From GCA-003244245 sp050700055 (GTDB lineage: Bacteria > Actinomycetota > Actinomycetes > Mycobacteriales > Pseudonocardiaceae): a stretch of DNA of 64,000 nucleotides. Below are positions 44,001-52,911 of this stretch, one piece after another; within the stretch, counting starts at the first letter, position 1, and every line of letters begins with the position of its first letter. The notes beneath the pieces are model-generated. The model saw only the letters and a program-made list of their open reading frames with translations. It did not search any database and was not told where the DNA came from. A program made the position numbers and the translations under genes. Location of the stretch: positions 186,001 to 250,000 of the forward strand of contig JBOHGE010000002.1 in NCBI GenBank assembly GCA_050700055.1, read 5' to 3'.

Positions 44001-46047
44001 CCCTGGTCGAGCAACGCCGGCCCGTCGGTGTGGGTGCCTTCAGCGCTGGGCAGCTGGTGTCCGCACTGCCCGATGCGGTGCGCAAGCTCGACCCGCGCCA
44101 CCAGCTGCGCAACCCGGTGATGTTCGTGGTGTGGGTCGGATCGGTGCTGGTCACCGTGCTGGCCGTGGTGCGGCCCGGGGTGTTCGCGAGCGCGGTGGCG
44201 GCCTGGTTGTGGTTCACCGTGCTGTTCGCCGGCCTCGCCGAGTCGGTCGCCGAGGGCCGTGGCCGGGCCCAGGCCGAGACACTGCGCCGCACCAGAAAGG
44301 AGACCGTGGCCAGGCGGTTGACGGGAGGCACCGCGGAGCGCGTGCCGGGAGCCGACTTGCGGCCGGGTGACCTCGTGGTGGTGGAGGCGGGCGAGGTGAT
44401 TCCGGGCGACGGTGACGTCGTCGAGGGCATCGCGACCGTCGACGAGTCGGCGATCACCGGGGAGTCCGCCCCGGTGATCCGGGAATCCGGCGGCGACTTC
44501 TCCTCGGTGACCGGGGGCACCACGGTGCTGTCCGATCGGATCGTCGTGCAGATCACTTCTAAGCCGGGGGAGTCCTTCGTCGACCGGATGATCGCGCTGG
44601 TCGAGGGTGCGCAACGGCGCAAGACGCCCAACGAGATCGCCTGACCATCCTGCTGTCCACGTTGACGATCATCTTCCTGCTCACCGTGGTCGGGCTACAG
44701 CCGATGGCCGGCTACTCCGGGCAGCTACAGGACGTCATCGTGCTGGTGGCGCTGCTGGTCTGCCTGATCCCGACGACCATCGGCGCGCTGCTGTCGGCCA
44801 TCGGCATCGCCGGGATGGACCGTCTGGTGCAGCGCAACGTGCTGGCCACCTCGGGCCGAGCGGTGGAGGCGGCCGGGGACGTGAGCACGCTGCTGCTGGA
44901 CAAGACCGGCACCATCACCTTCGGCAACCGCCGCGCCACCGAGCTGATCCCGGTCGGTGGCGTCGGGCTGGTCCAGCTGGCCGCCGCGGCACGGTTGTCC
45001 AGCCTCGCCGACGGCACCCCGGAGGGCCGCAGCATCCTCGAGCTGTGCGCCGCCGAGCACCACCTGCCCGCCGAGCCCGACGAGATCGAGCGGGCCGCGG
45101 AATTCGTCCCGTTCAGCGCGCAGACCCGGATGTCCGGCATCGACCTCGGCATAGATCGGCAGGTTCGCAAGGGTGCGGCCGGCGCGGTGACTGCCTGGGT
45201 GCGTCAGCACGGGGGCACCGTGCCCGCCGAGGTGGAGCGGATCACTACAGAGATCTCCGAGGACGGGGCCACCCCGCTGGTCTGCGCGGAGCTGGTAGCC
45301 GGTCGAGCCCGGGTGCTCGGCGTGATCCGGCTGTCCGACGTGGTCAAGCCGGGCATGACCGAACGGTTCGCGCAGCTGCGGGAGATGGGCATCAGGACCG
45401 TCATGATCACCGGCGACAACCCGCTGACCGCCCGGGCCATCGCGGCGCAGGCGGGGGTGGACGACTTCCTCGCCGAGGCCACCCCCGAGGACAAGATGGC
45501 GCTGATCCGGCGCGAGCAGGAGGGTGGCCGGCTGGTCGCGATGACCGGCGACGGCACCAACGACGCCCCCGCACTCGCCCAGGCCGACGTCGGGATGACG
45601 ATGAACACCGGGACGGCCGCGGCCAAGGAAGCCGGCAACATGGTCGACCTGGACTCCGATCCGACCAAGCTCATCGACGTGGTGGAGATCGGCAAGCAGC
45701 TGCTCATCACCCGCGGCGCGCTGACCACCTTCTCCCTCGCCAACGACCTGGCGAAGTACTTCGCGATCATCCCCGCGATGTTCGCCGGGATCTACCCGCA
45801 GCTGGACAAGCTCAACATCATGCGGCTCGCCACGCCCGAGTCGGCGATCCTGTCCGCGGTGGTGTTCAACGCGCTGGTCATCGTCGCGCTGATCCCGCTG
45901 GCGCTGCGCGGGGTGCGCTACCGGCCGTCGTCGGCGGTGTCGCTGCTGCGGCGCAACCTGCTGATCTACGGCATCGGGGGCGTCGTCACCCCGTTCGTCG
46001 GGATCTTCCTGATCGACCTGCTCGTCCGTCTCATCCCGGGGATCTGA
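43997..46047 (+). pseudogene. kdpB: KdpB P-type ATPase subunit with a one-base deletion
   Basis: KdpB is the ATP-hydrolysing P-type ATPase subunit. Part one (43997–44644) has the actuator motif TGES (SAITGESAPV) and ends RRKTPNEIA before a TGA. Part two continues in the next frame with TILLSTLTIIFLLTVV, the phosphorylation motif DKTGT, TGDN and MTGDGTNDAPAL. Restoring one C (ATCGCCTGACC to ATCGCCCTGACC) joins them into one protein of about 683 residues. The start overlaps the kdpA stop (ATGA). The lesion lies in a C run, so sequencing error is possible. Confidence 0.85.
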
Positions 46048-46661
46048 TGCTGACCACATTGCTCCGCCAGTCCGCAGCGGGCCTGCGGGTGCTGCTGGTG
46101 ATGACCGTCCTGCTCGGCCTGGCGTACCCGTTCGCGATCTACGGGGTGTCGCGGATCCCTGGCCTGCGGGCCGAGGCCGAAGGGTCGCTGGTCGTCGTCG
46201 ACGGTCACGTAGTCGGCTCGGAGCTGATCGGAATCGATCCGGTGGCCGCTAATTCCCAGGATATGTATTTTCATACCCGGCCATCGGCCTCTTCAGGGGG
46301 AGTGCTGGGCTCGGGTGATCCGTCGGTCTCCGGCGGGTCGAATCTGGCCGGTGACTCGCCCGATCTGCTCGATACCGTGCGGCAGCGGCGTGCCCTGATC
46401 GCCGCCCGGGACGGTGTCGCGCCCGCAGACGTCCCCCCGGACGCCGTGACCGCTCCAGCGTCCGGGGTGGACTTCGACATCAGCCCGGCCTATGCCCAAC
46501 TGCAGGTGGCCAGGGTCGCCCGGGCCTCGGGGTTGGCCGTTGACCAGGTGCGGGCGCTGGTCGCTGAGCACACCACCGGGCGTGTCTTGGGATTCGTCGG
46601 CGAGCCGGCGGTGAACGTGCCGGCACTGAACCTCGCCGTCCACCGTGCCCACGCCGGTTGA
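46047..46661 (+). CDS. kdpC: KdpC subunit of the K+-transporting ATPase
   Basis: 204 residues, intact. One N-terminal membrane anchor (VLLVMTVLLGLAYPFAIYGV) and an extracytoplasmic domain with the family motifs FHTRPSAS, SGGSNLAGDSPDL and AVTAPASGVDFDISPAYAQLQ. KdpC joins and stabilises KdpA and KdpB. Its ATG overlaps the kdpB stop by one base. The end (ALNLAVHRAHAG) is repeated, diverged, just before the second kdpD at 56.6 kb. Confidence 0.93.
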   Translation: MLTTLLRQSAAGLRVLLVMTVLLGLAYPFAIYGVSRIPGLRAEAEGSLVVVDGHVVGSELIGIDPVAANSQDMYFHTRPSASSGGVLGSGDPSVSGGSNLAGDSPDLLDTVRQRRALIAARDGVAPADVPPDAVTAPASGVDFDISPAYAQLQVARVARASGLAVDQVRALVAEHTTGRVLGFVGEPAVNVPALNLAVHRAHAG

Positions 46662-46669
46662 CCAGCGGT

Positions 46670-47010
46670 GAACACGTCGAAAGACGACACTGGAACCGTG
46701 CCTGAGCATGGTGCCACTCGCCGTGGTGAGCTGCGGATCTACCTTGGCGCCGCAACCGGAGCCGAGAATGCCTTCGCCGTGCTCGGCGAAGGCCGGCGAC
46801 GAGCCGGCCGGGGCGGGCCAGGCGGTGCTCGCGCGACGCCGGCAGCGGGCCGCTGAGGAGGCACTCGCCGCGCAGCGCCGTGCCGAGATCACCGAGTTGC
46901 ACACTGCCCTGCTCTCCGCGGTCGGACACGACCTGCGTACCCCGCTGACGTCCATCAAGGCCGCGGTCGGCAGCCCGTGCGAATCGGAGCTGTGCGCCAT
47001 GAGAAGGTGA
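46670..47010 (+). pseudogene. kdpD remnant with large internal deletion
   Basis: The start (GATRRGELRIYLGAATG) matches the N-terminus of KdpD. The Walker A GVGKTF is spoiled to GAENAF, and the frame shifts at about 46.8 kb. It then jumps directly to the histidine-kinase dimerisation segment (AAQRRAEITELHTALLSAVGHDLRTPLTSIKAAVGS) and ends. About 1.7 kb of the gene is missing compared with the copy at 56649. It cannot signal. Confidence 0.85.
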
Positions 47011-47074
47011 CGTGTTAGTCCGTCAGCGAGTTCCGGTTCCCCCACCCCCCTCCCTGCGTTGAAAGCAGGCGGCT

Positions 47075-48592
47075 ATGTCTACGACGATGGCGATCCTGGA
47101 TGGTTACACCGTCGAACCGAGTGGCCTCGGTGTTCCGCCGTACTTGTCGACCTATGTACGTGACGCGTACTCAGCCCTGCGGAAGGCGTACCCGTCTGCC
47201 GACGTGCGATACCTGACCATTGATGACGTCCGCTGGTGCCTGAACGGTGGTGCGCCTTCCGTCGCACCACCCCTGTCGGATCCCCGGACCTACTCCGCGA
47301 CAGTGAATCGCAACCGGGCCATCGACGTCCTGGGTGATGTGACCGTTGTGGTGGTCGTGGCCGGCGACGCAGTGCCGTCGGTGCACCTGCACGCTGAGAA
47401 CGCAACGACTGACGAACTTGCCCGGGCGCTCGCTTGTGTCCGGGGGAGCCGAGTTCTCCTCGGCCCGCTTGCTACTTACGCGCTAGCCGAGCCAGCCGCC
47501 TATGCCGGTCTGTTCGACGCTGTCCATACCCATACGATCACCTCCGGGGACGTGTTTCTCGGGAGTAAGCAAGCTGCCCCCTACGATCGGCTCCGGGCTG
47601 ACCGGGACTCTTACGAGGGGTTGGTTGCCCAGCTGCGTTGGTGCCCGATCGCCGAGATCGAACTGTATCGCGGCTGCACACGACGTCAGTTCTGCAGCTT
47701 CTGTAACGAGCCAGTCAAGGCACCACTTGTCGACTTCCGGAGCATCGACGATGTCCTGAACGAGGTCATGCTGTTGACCATGGCCGGCGTCCGCAACTTC
47801 CGGCTGGGTCAGCAGACTTGCTTCTTCTCCTACCAGAACCGCGACGTCGACGCTATCGAGCGACTGCTCGTCGGCGTCCGCGACCGCTGTCCCGACCTTG
47901 AGGTGCTGCACATCGACAACGCCGATCCCTTGGCGGTGGCCTCTCCGAACGGTTTACGCATCGCCCGGCATGTCGCCGCCTACTGCACCGAGGGAAACTG
48001 CGCTCCGATGGGTGTGGAGACGTTCGACCCGGCTGTCGTCCGACGCAACCTGCTGACCTGTAGCCCTGAGATCCTCATGCGAGCGGTGGGGCATATCAAC
48101 GAGGTCGGCGCCGACCGCGGTCCGAGTGGTTTACCAAAGCTCCTGCCGGGTCTGAACCTCGTCTATGGGCTTCCGGGCGAAACTCACGCCACGCATCTCG
48201 CGAATCTCACCTGGTTGCGACGGATCTATGATTCGGGGATGCTGTGCCACCGCACCAACGTCAGGCAGGCCCGGGCGTTTCCGGGAACGCCCCTCGCGGA
48301 GGAACGGATGTCCCAGTCAGTACCCTCGGCGGAGCACTTCGTCACCTGGAAAGCTGACATCGACCACATCTGGGACGAGCCGATGAAGCAGAGAGTCTAT
48401 CCTCTGGGGCTACGGCTGACCGACTTGCACTCCTTTTTCGTCAGCAACCTTGGAACGTGGTACCGCCGGTTGGGGTCCTACTCGATCCAGATCCTCGAGC
48501 AGGGCGCTTCCGCACCGTTATACGACACGGCGGATCTGACGGTCACCGGGCATGCTCCGCGTTTCCTGTATGGTGATTCCTGTGTCGCCTGA
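47075..48592 (+). CDS. Radical SAM enzyme, first gene of a nucleoside-type cluster
   Basis: 505 residues. The [4Fe-4S] motif is Cx5Cx2C (Cys201, 207, 210 in YRGCTRRQFCSFCNEP), which differs from the common Cx3Cx2C. The first 190 residues form a Rossmann-like domain (YLSTYVRDAYSALRKAYPSADVRYLTIDD … VVVVVAGDAVPSVHLHAEN) reminiscent of cobalamin-binding domains, but without the DxHxxG box. SAM-binding and barrel segments follow (FRLGQQTCFFSYQNRDVDAIERLL; GLNLVYGLPGET). The substrate is unknown. ATG 47075 follows GGCGG weakly. Six genes follow on the same strand with tiny gaps. Confidence 0.85.
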   Translation: MSTTMAILDGYTVEPSGLGVPPYLSTYVRDAYSALRKAYPSADVRYLTIDDVRWCLNGGAPSVAPPLSDPRTYSATVNRNRAIDVLGDVTVVVVVAGDAVPSVHLHAENATTDELARALACVRGSRVLLGPLATYALAEPAAYAGLFDAVHTHTITSGDVFLGSKQAAPYDRLRADRDSYEGLVAQLRWCPIAEIELYRGCTRRQFCSFCNEPVKAPLVDFRSIDDVLNEVMLLTMAGVRNFRLGQQTCFFSYQNRDVDAIERLLVGVRDRCPDLEVLHIDNADPLAVASPNGLRIARHVAAYCTEGNCAPMGVETFDPAVVRRNLLTCSPEILMRAVGHINEVGADRGPSGLPKLLPGLNLVYGLPGETHATHLANLTWLRRIYDSGMLCHRTNVRQARAFPGTPLAEERMSQSVPSAEHFVTWKADIDHIWDEPMKQRVYPLGLRLTDLHSFFVSNLGTWYRRLGSYSIQILEQGASAPLYDTADLTVTGHAPRFLYGDSCVA

Positions 48593-49283
48593 CTCCGCAA
48601 CTACGGTGCTCGCCGATGCGCATGCAGCGTTGCTCGAGATCATTCACGTCGGCATACTTGTCCCCTGGGCAAATGCTATCGTGGAAACCGAGCTTCCCCG
48701 GCTTGGGCTCGACCGTGTGGTCTTCCACTATGCCCGGTTGGTCCCTGCCAGTCGCACCACTGCTCTCGACCGTCGGTTCCTGCGAGAGCTGACCTCGGCG
48801 GTGCCGGAGTCCCTGGTGGAAGTGTCACGACTTCCGTTGACCACGACGCTGCTGGCCTGCACGTCCGCTGGATTCACCGAGGGAGAGGCCGCCTCGCTCC
48901 CCGTCGCGACCGCTTTTGACGCTCTTGTCGTAACCTTGAACCGAATGTCGATCGACCGGATAGCGCTGATTACGCCGTACCCGCACTGGCTCACGGCGAT
49001 CGAAGCTCGTGCTTTTGTGAGGCGGGGAATCATGGTAGTCGCGCAGTCGAGTTTGGACCAGGACGACGGGTACTCGAAAGTCGGTCCGGTGGAGGTTCGT
49101 AGTTTAATCAATCGGATCGGCCAAGCTGGGCTGGCTCGTGCCCGAGCGATCGTACTGTCCTGCACGGGCTGGCCGACACTCAACTTGCTCGCCGAGTTCG
49201 AAGGCACCTTCGGCATGGCGGTGCTGTCCTCCAACCTCGCGATGGCGATACACGCGATGACCAGCAATGAGATTGGCCGGTAG
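48570..49283 (+). CDS. Asp/Glu racemase / maleate-isomerase-like enzyme
   Basis: 237 residues. Two catalytic cysteines are placed as in maleate isomerase and arylmalonate decarboxylase relatives: Cys97 in LLACTSAGF and Cys198 in VLSCTGWPT. Two-Cys members racemise or isomerise an acidic carbon by proton transfer without cofactor. The start is uncertain: ATG 48570, GTG 48573 or GTG 48582, all overlapping the radical SAM gene end. Its substrate is probably made or used by the neighbouring enzymes. Confidence 0.8.
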   Translation: MVIPVSPDSATTVLADAHAALLEIIHVGILVPWANAIVETELPRLGLDRVVFHYARLVPASRTTALDRRFLRELTSAVPESLVEVSRLPLTTTLLACTSAGFTEGEAASLPVATAFDALVVTLNRMSIDRIALITPYPHWLTAIEARAFVRRGIMVVAQSSLDQDDGYSKVGPVEVRSLINRIGQAGLARARAIVLSCTGWPTLNLLAEFEGTFGMAVLSSNLAMAIHAMTSNEIGR

Positions 49284-49284
49284 T

Positions 49285-50091
49285 ATGAGTGACCAGATTT
49301 TTGCCCCCCGTTTTTCCGCACGATTATTCGGCGTTGCGAGTCGCATTTCAGCGCTTCCGGAAGTCCGCATTGCGGTGGAGGCGAACCATGACGAAAATCG
49401 ATGGTGGCCGACCTCTATCGCCGATCCTCGAATACGCATGCTCGTCGCCGGCTGGTCAACGCGGATCTCCTACTCCATGGTCGACACTTATGCGCGAGTG
49501 GTCACCGAGACGAACGCTCTCGGGTTTGCGAAGCTCATGGCTCTAGATGACGAAGAGCTGGCACGTCTAGTCCACCCACTCGGCCTACCGGTCGCGCGGA
49601 TCGGTTACCTACGGTCGTTGGCAGATTTCATAGCCCGCGAGCAGGACGGTATGCTCGATTCCGAGGCCGACAGCCTTATTCGCAGATTTGCGGCACAAGT
49701 GAATCATGCGTCGTTCAAGGTGGCGCAGTGCGCGGTACTCTACGCGCGCGGCTACCATTGCGGCATCATCCCAGTGGACTCAGGAATGGTGACCAGGCTC
49801 GGACCGGCCCTTGGTGTAGCCTTACCGCGAAGTCCGATAGCCCATGAGACTCTGCGCACATTACTGCAACGTTGCGTTACCGACCGAGCCCGAGACTACC
49901 GAGAGTTGATCGAGCAGAACGGGTACCACATCAGTATCCCGGTGGTCGCCGAGCCCACCTGGTGGATGCATCTCGTGCTCATCTACTTCAAGCGGCTGCA
50001 CCTCAATCGGCCTAGCCCGAGATTATGCCCGCGTCGGCCGATATGTATCGATGTGATCGACTGCTCGCATGCCCAGCTGCGGGGCTTTTGA
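49285..50091 (+). CDS. HhH-GPD base-excision-type protein
   Basis: 268 residues with the endonuclease III-like helical pattern: RIRMLVAGWSTRISYSMVDT, LMALDDEELARLVHPLG … RIGYLRSLADF and AAQVNHASFKVAQCAVLYARG followed by IIPVDSGMVTRLGPALG. Lys145 and Asp165 sit where the catalytic Lys and Asp of Endo III are. The hairpin GVGxKTA is altered (NHASFKVAQ). The C-terminal Cys set (RLCPRRPICIDVIDC) is not the usual spacing of the iron-sulfur loop. It may excise a modified base from DNA or act on a nucleoside. ATG 49285 begins two bases after the previous stop. Confidence 0.7.
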   Translation: MSDQIFAPRFSARLFGVASRISALPEVRIAVEANHDENRWWPTSIADPRIRMLVAGWSTRISYSMVDTYARVVTETNALGFAKLMALDDEELARLVHPLGLPVARIGYLRSLADFIAREQDGMLDSEADSLIRRFAAQVNHASFKVAQCAVLYARGYHCGIIPVDSGMVTRLGPALGVALPRSPIAHETLRTLLQRCVTDRARDYRELIEQNGYHISIPVVAEPTWWMHLVLIYFKRLHLNRPSPRLCPRRPICIDVIDCSHAQLRGF

Positions 50092-50112
50092 ACACCGAAG
50101 AGGAGATGCTCC

Positions 50113-50916
50113 GTGAGCCGACTCGGCGTGGTGGGTAATATTTCGATTGATCGCGGCGATCAGGACGGAATCTCGGGTACCACCATCGGTGGCGCAGCGC
50201 TTTACGTTGCGCTCGCCGCGGCACGGGCCGGACTCGCGTCCCGACCGCTCTCGGTAGTGGGAACCGACCTGAACGTGATTCGATACGACCCGCTACTCGG
50301 TATTCTCGACCTGTCAGGTGTCAGAACCGTTGCCGGTAGGTCTGCGGTCTTCACGCTGTCCTACGACACCGATGGGGTACTCATCGGCGCCGAGGCTGAT
50401 TACGGTGCCTCGGCGCACCTCACCGCCCACGCCCTTGAACAGATCCGTGGCCGGCGCGACGGTTACTACCACGTGTGCTGTCGGCGTCCACTCGACATCG
50501 CCAGGGTGCTGAACCTTCTGGTACACGCTGTCACGCCGTTCAGCCTTGACTTCTTCCTACCCAGCGCCGCTGAGTCGATCACAGCGGCGGCAAGCGCATT
50601 GCCGATGGCGAACCTGGTCTTCGTCAACACCGCTGAATATGATCTTCTGGCCGACGCTGTGCCGATTCGTGACCTTCGGGAGGTGCTCGTCACCGACGGG
50701 CCACGCCCAGTTCAGCTGATCCGCTCTGGTCGTTGCGTAGCTCGGTTCACCCCGCCGCGAGTCGCGACCGTCGACGTGACCGGTTCCGGAGACACCTTGG
50801 CCGGCACGTTCCTCGCTGCCCGGGCTGCCGGGCTCGATGACGCAGTGGCGCTGGAGTCGGCCGTGCGCGCGGCGAGCTACCACGCGACACTACCTGCTAT
50901 CCAACTCGGCAGATAA
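50113..50916 (+). CDS. PfkB-family sugar/nucleoside kinase
   Basis: 267 residues of the ribokinase fold. Signature 2, VDVTGSGDTLAGTFLAA, holds the anion hole and catalytic Asp227. The N-terminal GNISIDRGD … TIGGAALYVALAAARAG is the substrate-binding region. The family phosphorylates hydroxymethyl groups of sugars or nucleosides with ATP. GTG 50113 has GAGGAG seven bases upstream. In this cluster a 5'-nucleoside kinase role fits. Confidence 0.85.
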   Translation: MSRLGVVGNISIDRGDQDGISGTTIGGAALYVALAAARAGLASRPLSVVGTDLNVIRYDPLLGILDLSGVRTVAGRSAVFTLSYDTDGVLIGAEADYGASAHLTAHALEQIRGRRDGYYHVCCRRPLDIARVLNLLVHAVTPFSLDFFLPSAAESITAAASALPMANLVFVNTAEYDLLADAVPIRDLREVLVTDGPRPVQLIRSGRCVARFTPPRVATVDVTGSGDTLAGTFLAARAAGLDDAVALESAVRAASYHATLPAIQLGR

Positions 50917-50951
50917 TACCGAACATTTGTTTGAAGTCATGGAGCGAGACC

Positions 50952-51887
50952 GTGTTCTATGTCGCACATCGCCTGTTCGCGGCGCATGATCGCGTTCTTG
51001 GTGCCCTGATCGCTCAGGAGCTTGGCTCGGCGGTCGGGATGAACGAGGTGTTCCTTCCGTTCTGCGATACCGACGAGGAGAACCTTGTCGCCGAGGTGAA
51101 GGGCCGCCGGCTGTTCGAGCTGGACTGCGAGCGCCTCGCTTGCCTGGACGGCATGCTTGCCGTCCTGCACGGTCCGAGCTTGGATGACGGCGTGTGCATG
51201 GAGATCGGTTACGCCGCAGCGAGCGGTGTGCCCATCGTTGTGCTCACCACCGACTTTCAGATTTACGGCGCCTCGGAGCACGGTGCAACACTGCACTTTC
51301 CTGATGCCCTGGTCGAAACTGTGGTAACCGAGATCGTCCGCATCGATCGTTCCGCGGTGCTGGTCGACGCGGGGAGCCGATTCGAGGCATTCCGGGATCG
51401 GAACTCAGGCCAGCTCACCACCGCTGTCCGTCTCGCTGTCGACCGCCTCGTCCACCACGCCCGCTCCCCATCGGAGCGCGAGCCGGCGGCACCCGAGGAC
51501 GGAACGCTCGCTGTCTGCGAGCGGTCCCCGTATTACACCAGCGCCGATTGGGCCCGGATTGTCCGGCTGCTGAGAAACCGTGATTACCGCGTGTACGAGG
51601 CCGAGCGCTGCGGTGTGGCGAACCCGTTGGCTGCAGCGCGCCGCGACTGGAGGGAGCTACTGAACGCCGGGCTCCTCGTAGTCGACACCAGCGGTCCGGA
51701 GACACCCTGCGGCGCCGCGGTGATCATCGGCGGCGCGACAGCCCTCGCTCGGCGAATCATCGCTTGGCACCCGACGCCCTCATGGACTTTCGCCCATGGT
51801 CGGGAGCCGAACTGGCGCAATCTCATGATCCAGTACTCGATCGATGCCCGGGTCTCGGACATCCGATCGCTGGAAGCACTGCTGTGA
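50952..51887 (+). CDS. Two-domain nucleoside 2-deoxyribosyltransferase-like enzyme
   Basis: 311 residues. The first 150 are a nucleoside 2-deoxyribosyltransferase fold: FYVAHRLFAAHDR, the Asp in CLDGMLAVLHGPSLDDG and nucleophile-like Glu84 in CMEIGYAAASG. These enzymes exchange bases on deoxyribose or hydrolyse 2'-deoxynucleosides. The second half (LAVCERSPYYTSADWARIVR … GLLVVDTSGPETPCG … NWRNLMIQYS) looks like a degenerate second copy. GTG 50952 has GGAG upstream; TTG 50931 is the longer alternative. GTGA overlap with the next gene. Confidence 0.8.
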   Translation: MFYVAHRLFAAHDRVLGALIAQELGSAVGMNEVFLPFCDTDEENLVAEVKGRRLFELDCERLACLDGMLAVLHGPSLDDGVCMEIGYAAASGVPIVVLTTDFQIYGASEHGATLHFPDALVETVVTEIVRIDRSAVLVDAGSRFEAFRDRNSGQLTTAVRLAVDRLVHHARSPSEREPAAPEDGTLAVCERSPYYTSADWARIVRLLRNRDYRVYEAERCGVANPLAAARRDWRELLNAGLLVVDTSGPETPCGAAVIIGGATALARRIIAWHPTPSWTFAHGREPNWRNLMIQYSIDARVSDIRSLEALL

Positions 51888-52375
51888 CCATGGAACTCGG
51901 CGACATCCCAGCTCACCGAACGGTCGTGCTGGAGGGTTGTGACGGTGTGGGTAAGAGCACCCTGGCGCAACGGCTGGCATATGACCACGGGTTCGTCGTC
52001 GTCCACTCAGGCCGAACGCCGGACGGGGTTGACCTCGCCGAGCGTTACCGACAGATTTTAGCCCGTCCCGGGCGGCTTGCTCTCGATCGCAGTTTCGTCA
52101 GCGAGCTGGTTTACGGACCGCTGCTTCACGGGGGCAGTCGCCTCACTGACGCCCACGCGGGTGACCTGGCCGCTCTCGTGGCCCGCCGAGACGGCGTCCT
52201 GGCACACCTGATCGCGCCTGCTTCGGTCATCCGCGCTCGTCTGCTGGTGCGAGACGGCCCGGCAGCGGCGAGCCCCACCGACATAAAGTCTCTCATCACG
52301 GCCTACGAACGCGTGGTCACCACGCTCGCTCCATACCTACCTGTCGTCCGGCTCGACACCGATAGCCGACCGTGA
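51884..52375 (+). CDS. Thymidylate-kinase-like P-loop kinase
   Basis: 163 residues, shorter than dTMP kinase (about 205). P-loop GCDGVGKS is at 18–25 in VVLEGCDGVGKSTLAQRL, a dTMP-kinase-type start. LALDRSFVSELVYGPLL is the DR(S/W/Y) motif that contacts substrate, and the lid region is reduced. It likely phosphorylates a deoxynucleoside monophosphate. GTG 51884 shares GTGA with the preceding stop; ATG 51890 is also possible. Confidence 0.82.
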   Translation: MTMELGDIPAHRTVVLEGCDGVGKSTLAQRLAYDHGFVVVHSGRTPDGVDLAERYRQILARPGRLALDRSFVSELVYGPLLHGGSRLTDAHAGDLAALVARRDGVLAHLIAPASVIRARLLVRDGPAAASPTDIKSLITAYERVVTTLAPYLPVVRLDTDSRP

Positions 52376-52450
52376 CGCACCCGACACGCTCTGATGCAGG
52401 GGGAGATAGGCTGCCGCCGCCCAAGACCGATCGTCGCCCGCGGAGGAGTT

Positions 52451-52762
52451 TTGGAGATCAAAGAGGCCCAGCAGCTCGCCTGGCAGAACAAGATCGCCAA
52501 AGGGTTCAACACGACCGATGTCCCGTTGGAGTTCATGCTGTTGCACGGCGAGGTCGCCGAGAGCTTCCAGGCCTGGCGCCGAGCCCAGCCTGATCTCGGT
52601 GAGGAACTGGCTGACGTGGCGTTGTACCTGTTCGCGCTGGCCGAGATGAACGGCGTCGATCTCGACGGTGAGGTCGAGCAGAAGATCGCCAAGAACACCC
52701 GCCGCCAGTACCGCCAGGACGACAACGGGGTGCTCTTCCGGACATCAGAGGGGTCCCCCTGA
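52451..52762 (+). CDS. MazG-like nucleotide pyrophosphohydrolase
   Basis: 103 residues, one all-alpha NTP pyrophosphatase domain. The Mg-binding pattern is EVAE (Glu34, Glu37) and EELAD (Glu52, Asp55). Single-domain MazG proteins convert (d)NTP to (d)NMP and often clean up non-canonical nucleotides. TTG 52451 is preceded by GGAGGAG; ATG 52394 would add residues without family support. Last gene of the cluster. Confidence 0.82.
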   Translation: MEIKEAQQLAWQNKIAKGFNTTDVPLEFMLLHGEVAESFQAWRRAQPDLGEELADVALYLFALAEMNGVDLDGEVEQKIAKNTRRQYRQDDNGVLFRTSEGSP

Positions 52763-52911
52763 CCCCGAGGTCACGGCAGGTAGGCCCATGGCACGCACAC
52801 GCTTTCGGTGGACACTGTTGCGCTCATCGGCGGGGAACCGACCTGTGCCGACCGGGATTGATCGCCTCACCAGCGCGCCTATCCAGCCCGATTCCGCGCC
52901 ATCATGTGTGC

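Noticed and set aside
44607..46046. Long plus-strand frame overlapping kdpB that joins kdpC in frame
   Set aside because: Only the kdpC part has family signature; the rest is an out-of-frame reading of kdpB.
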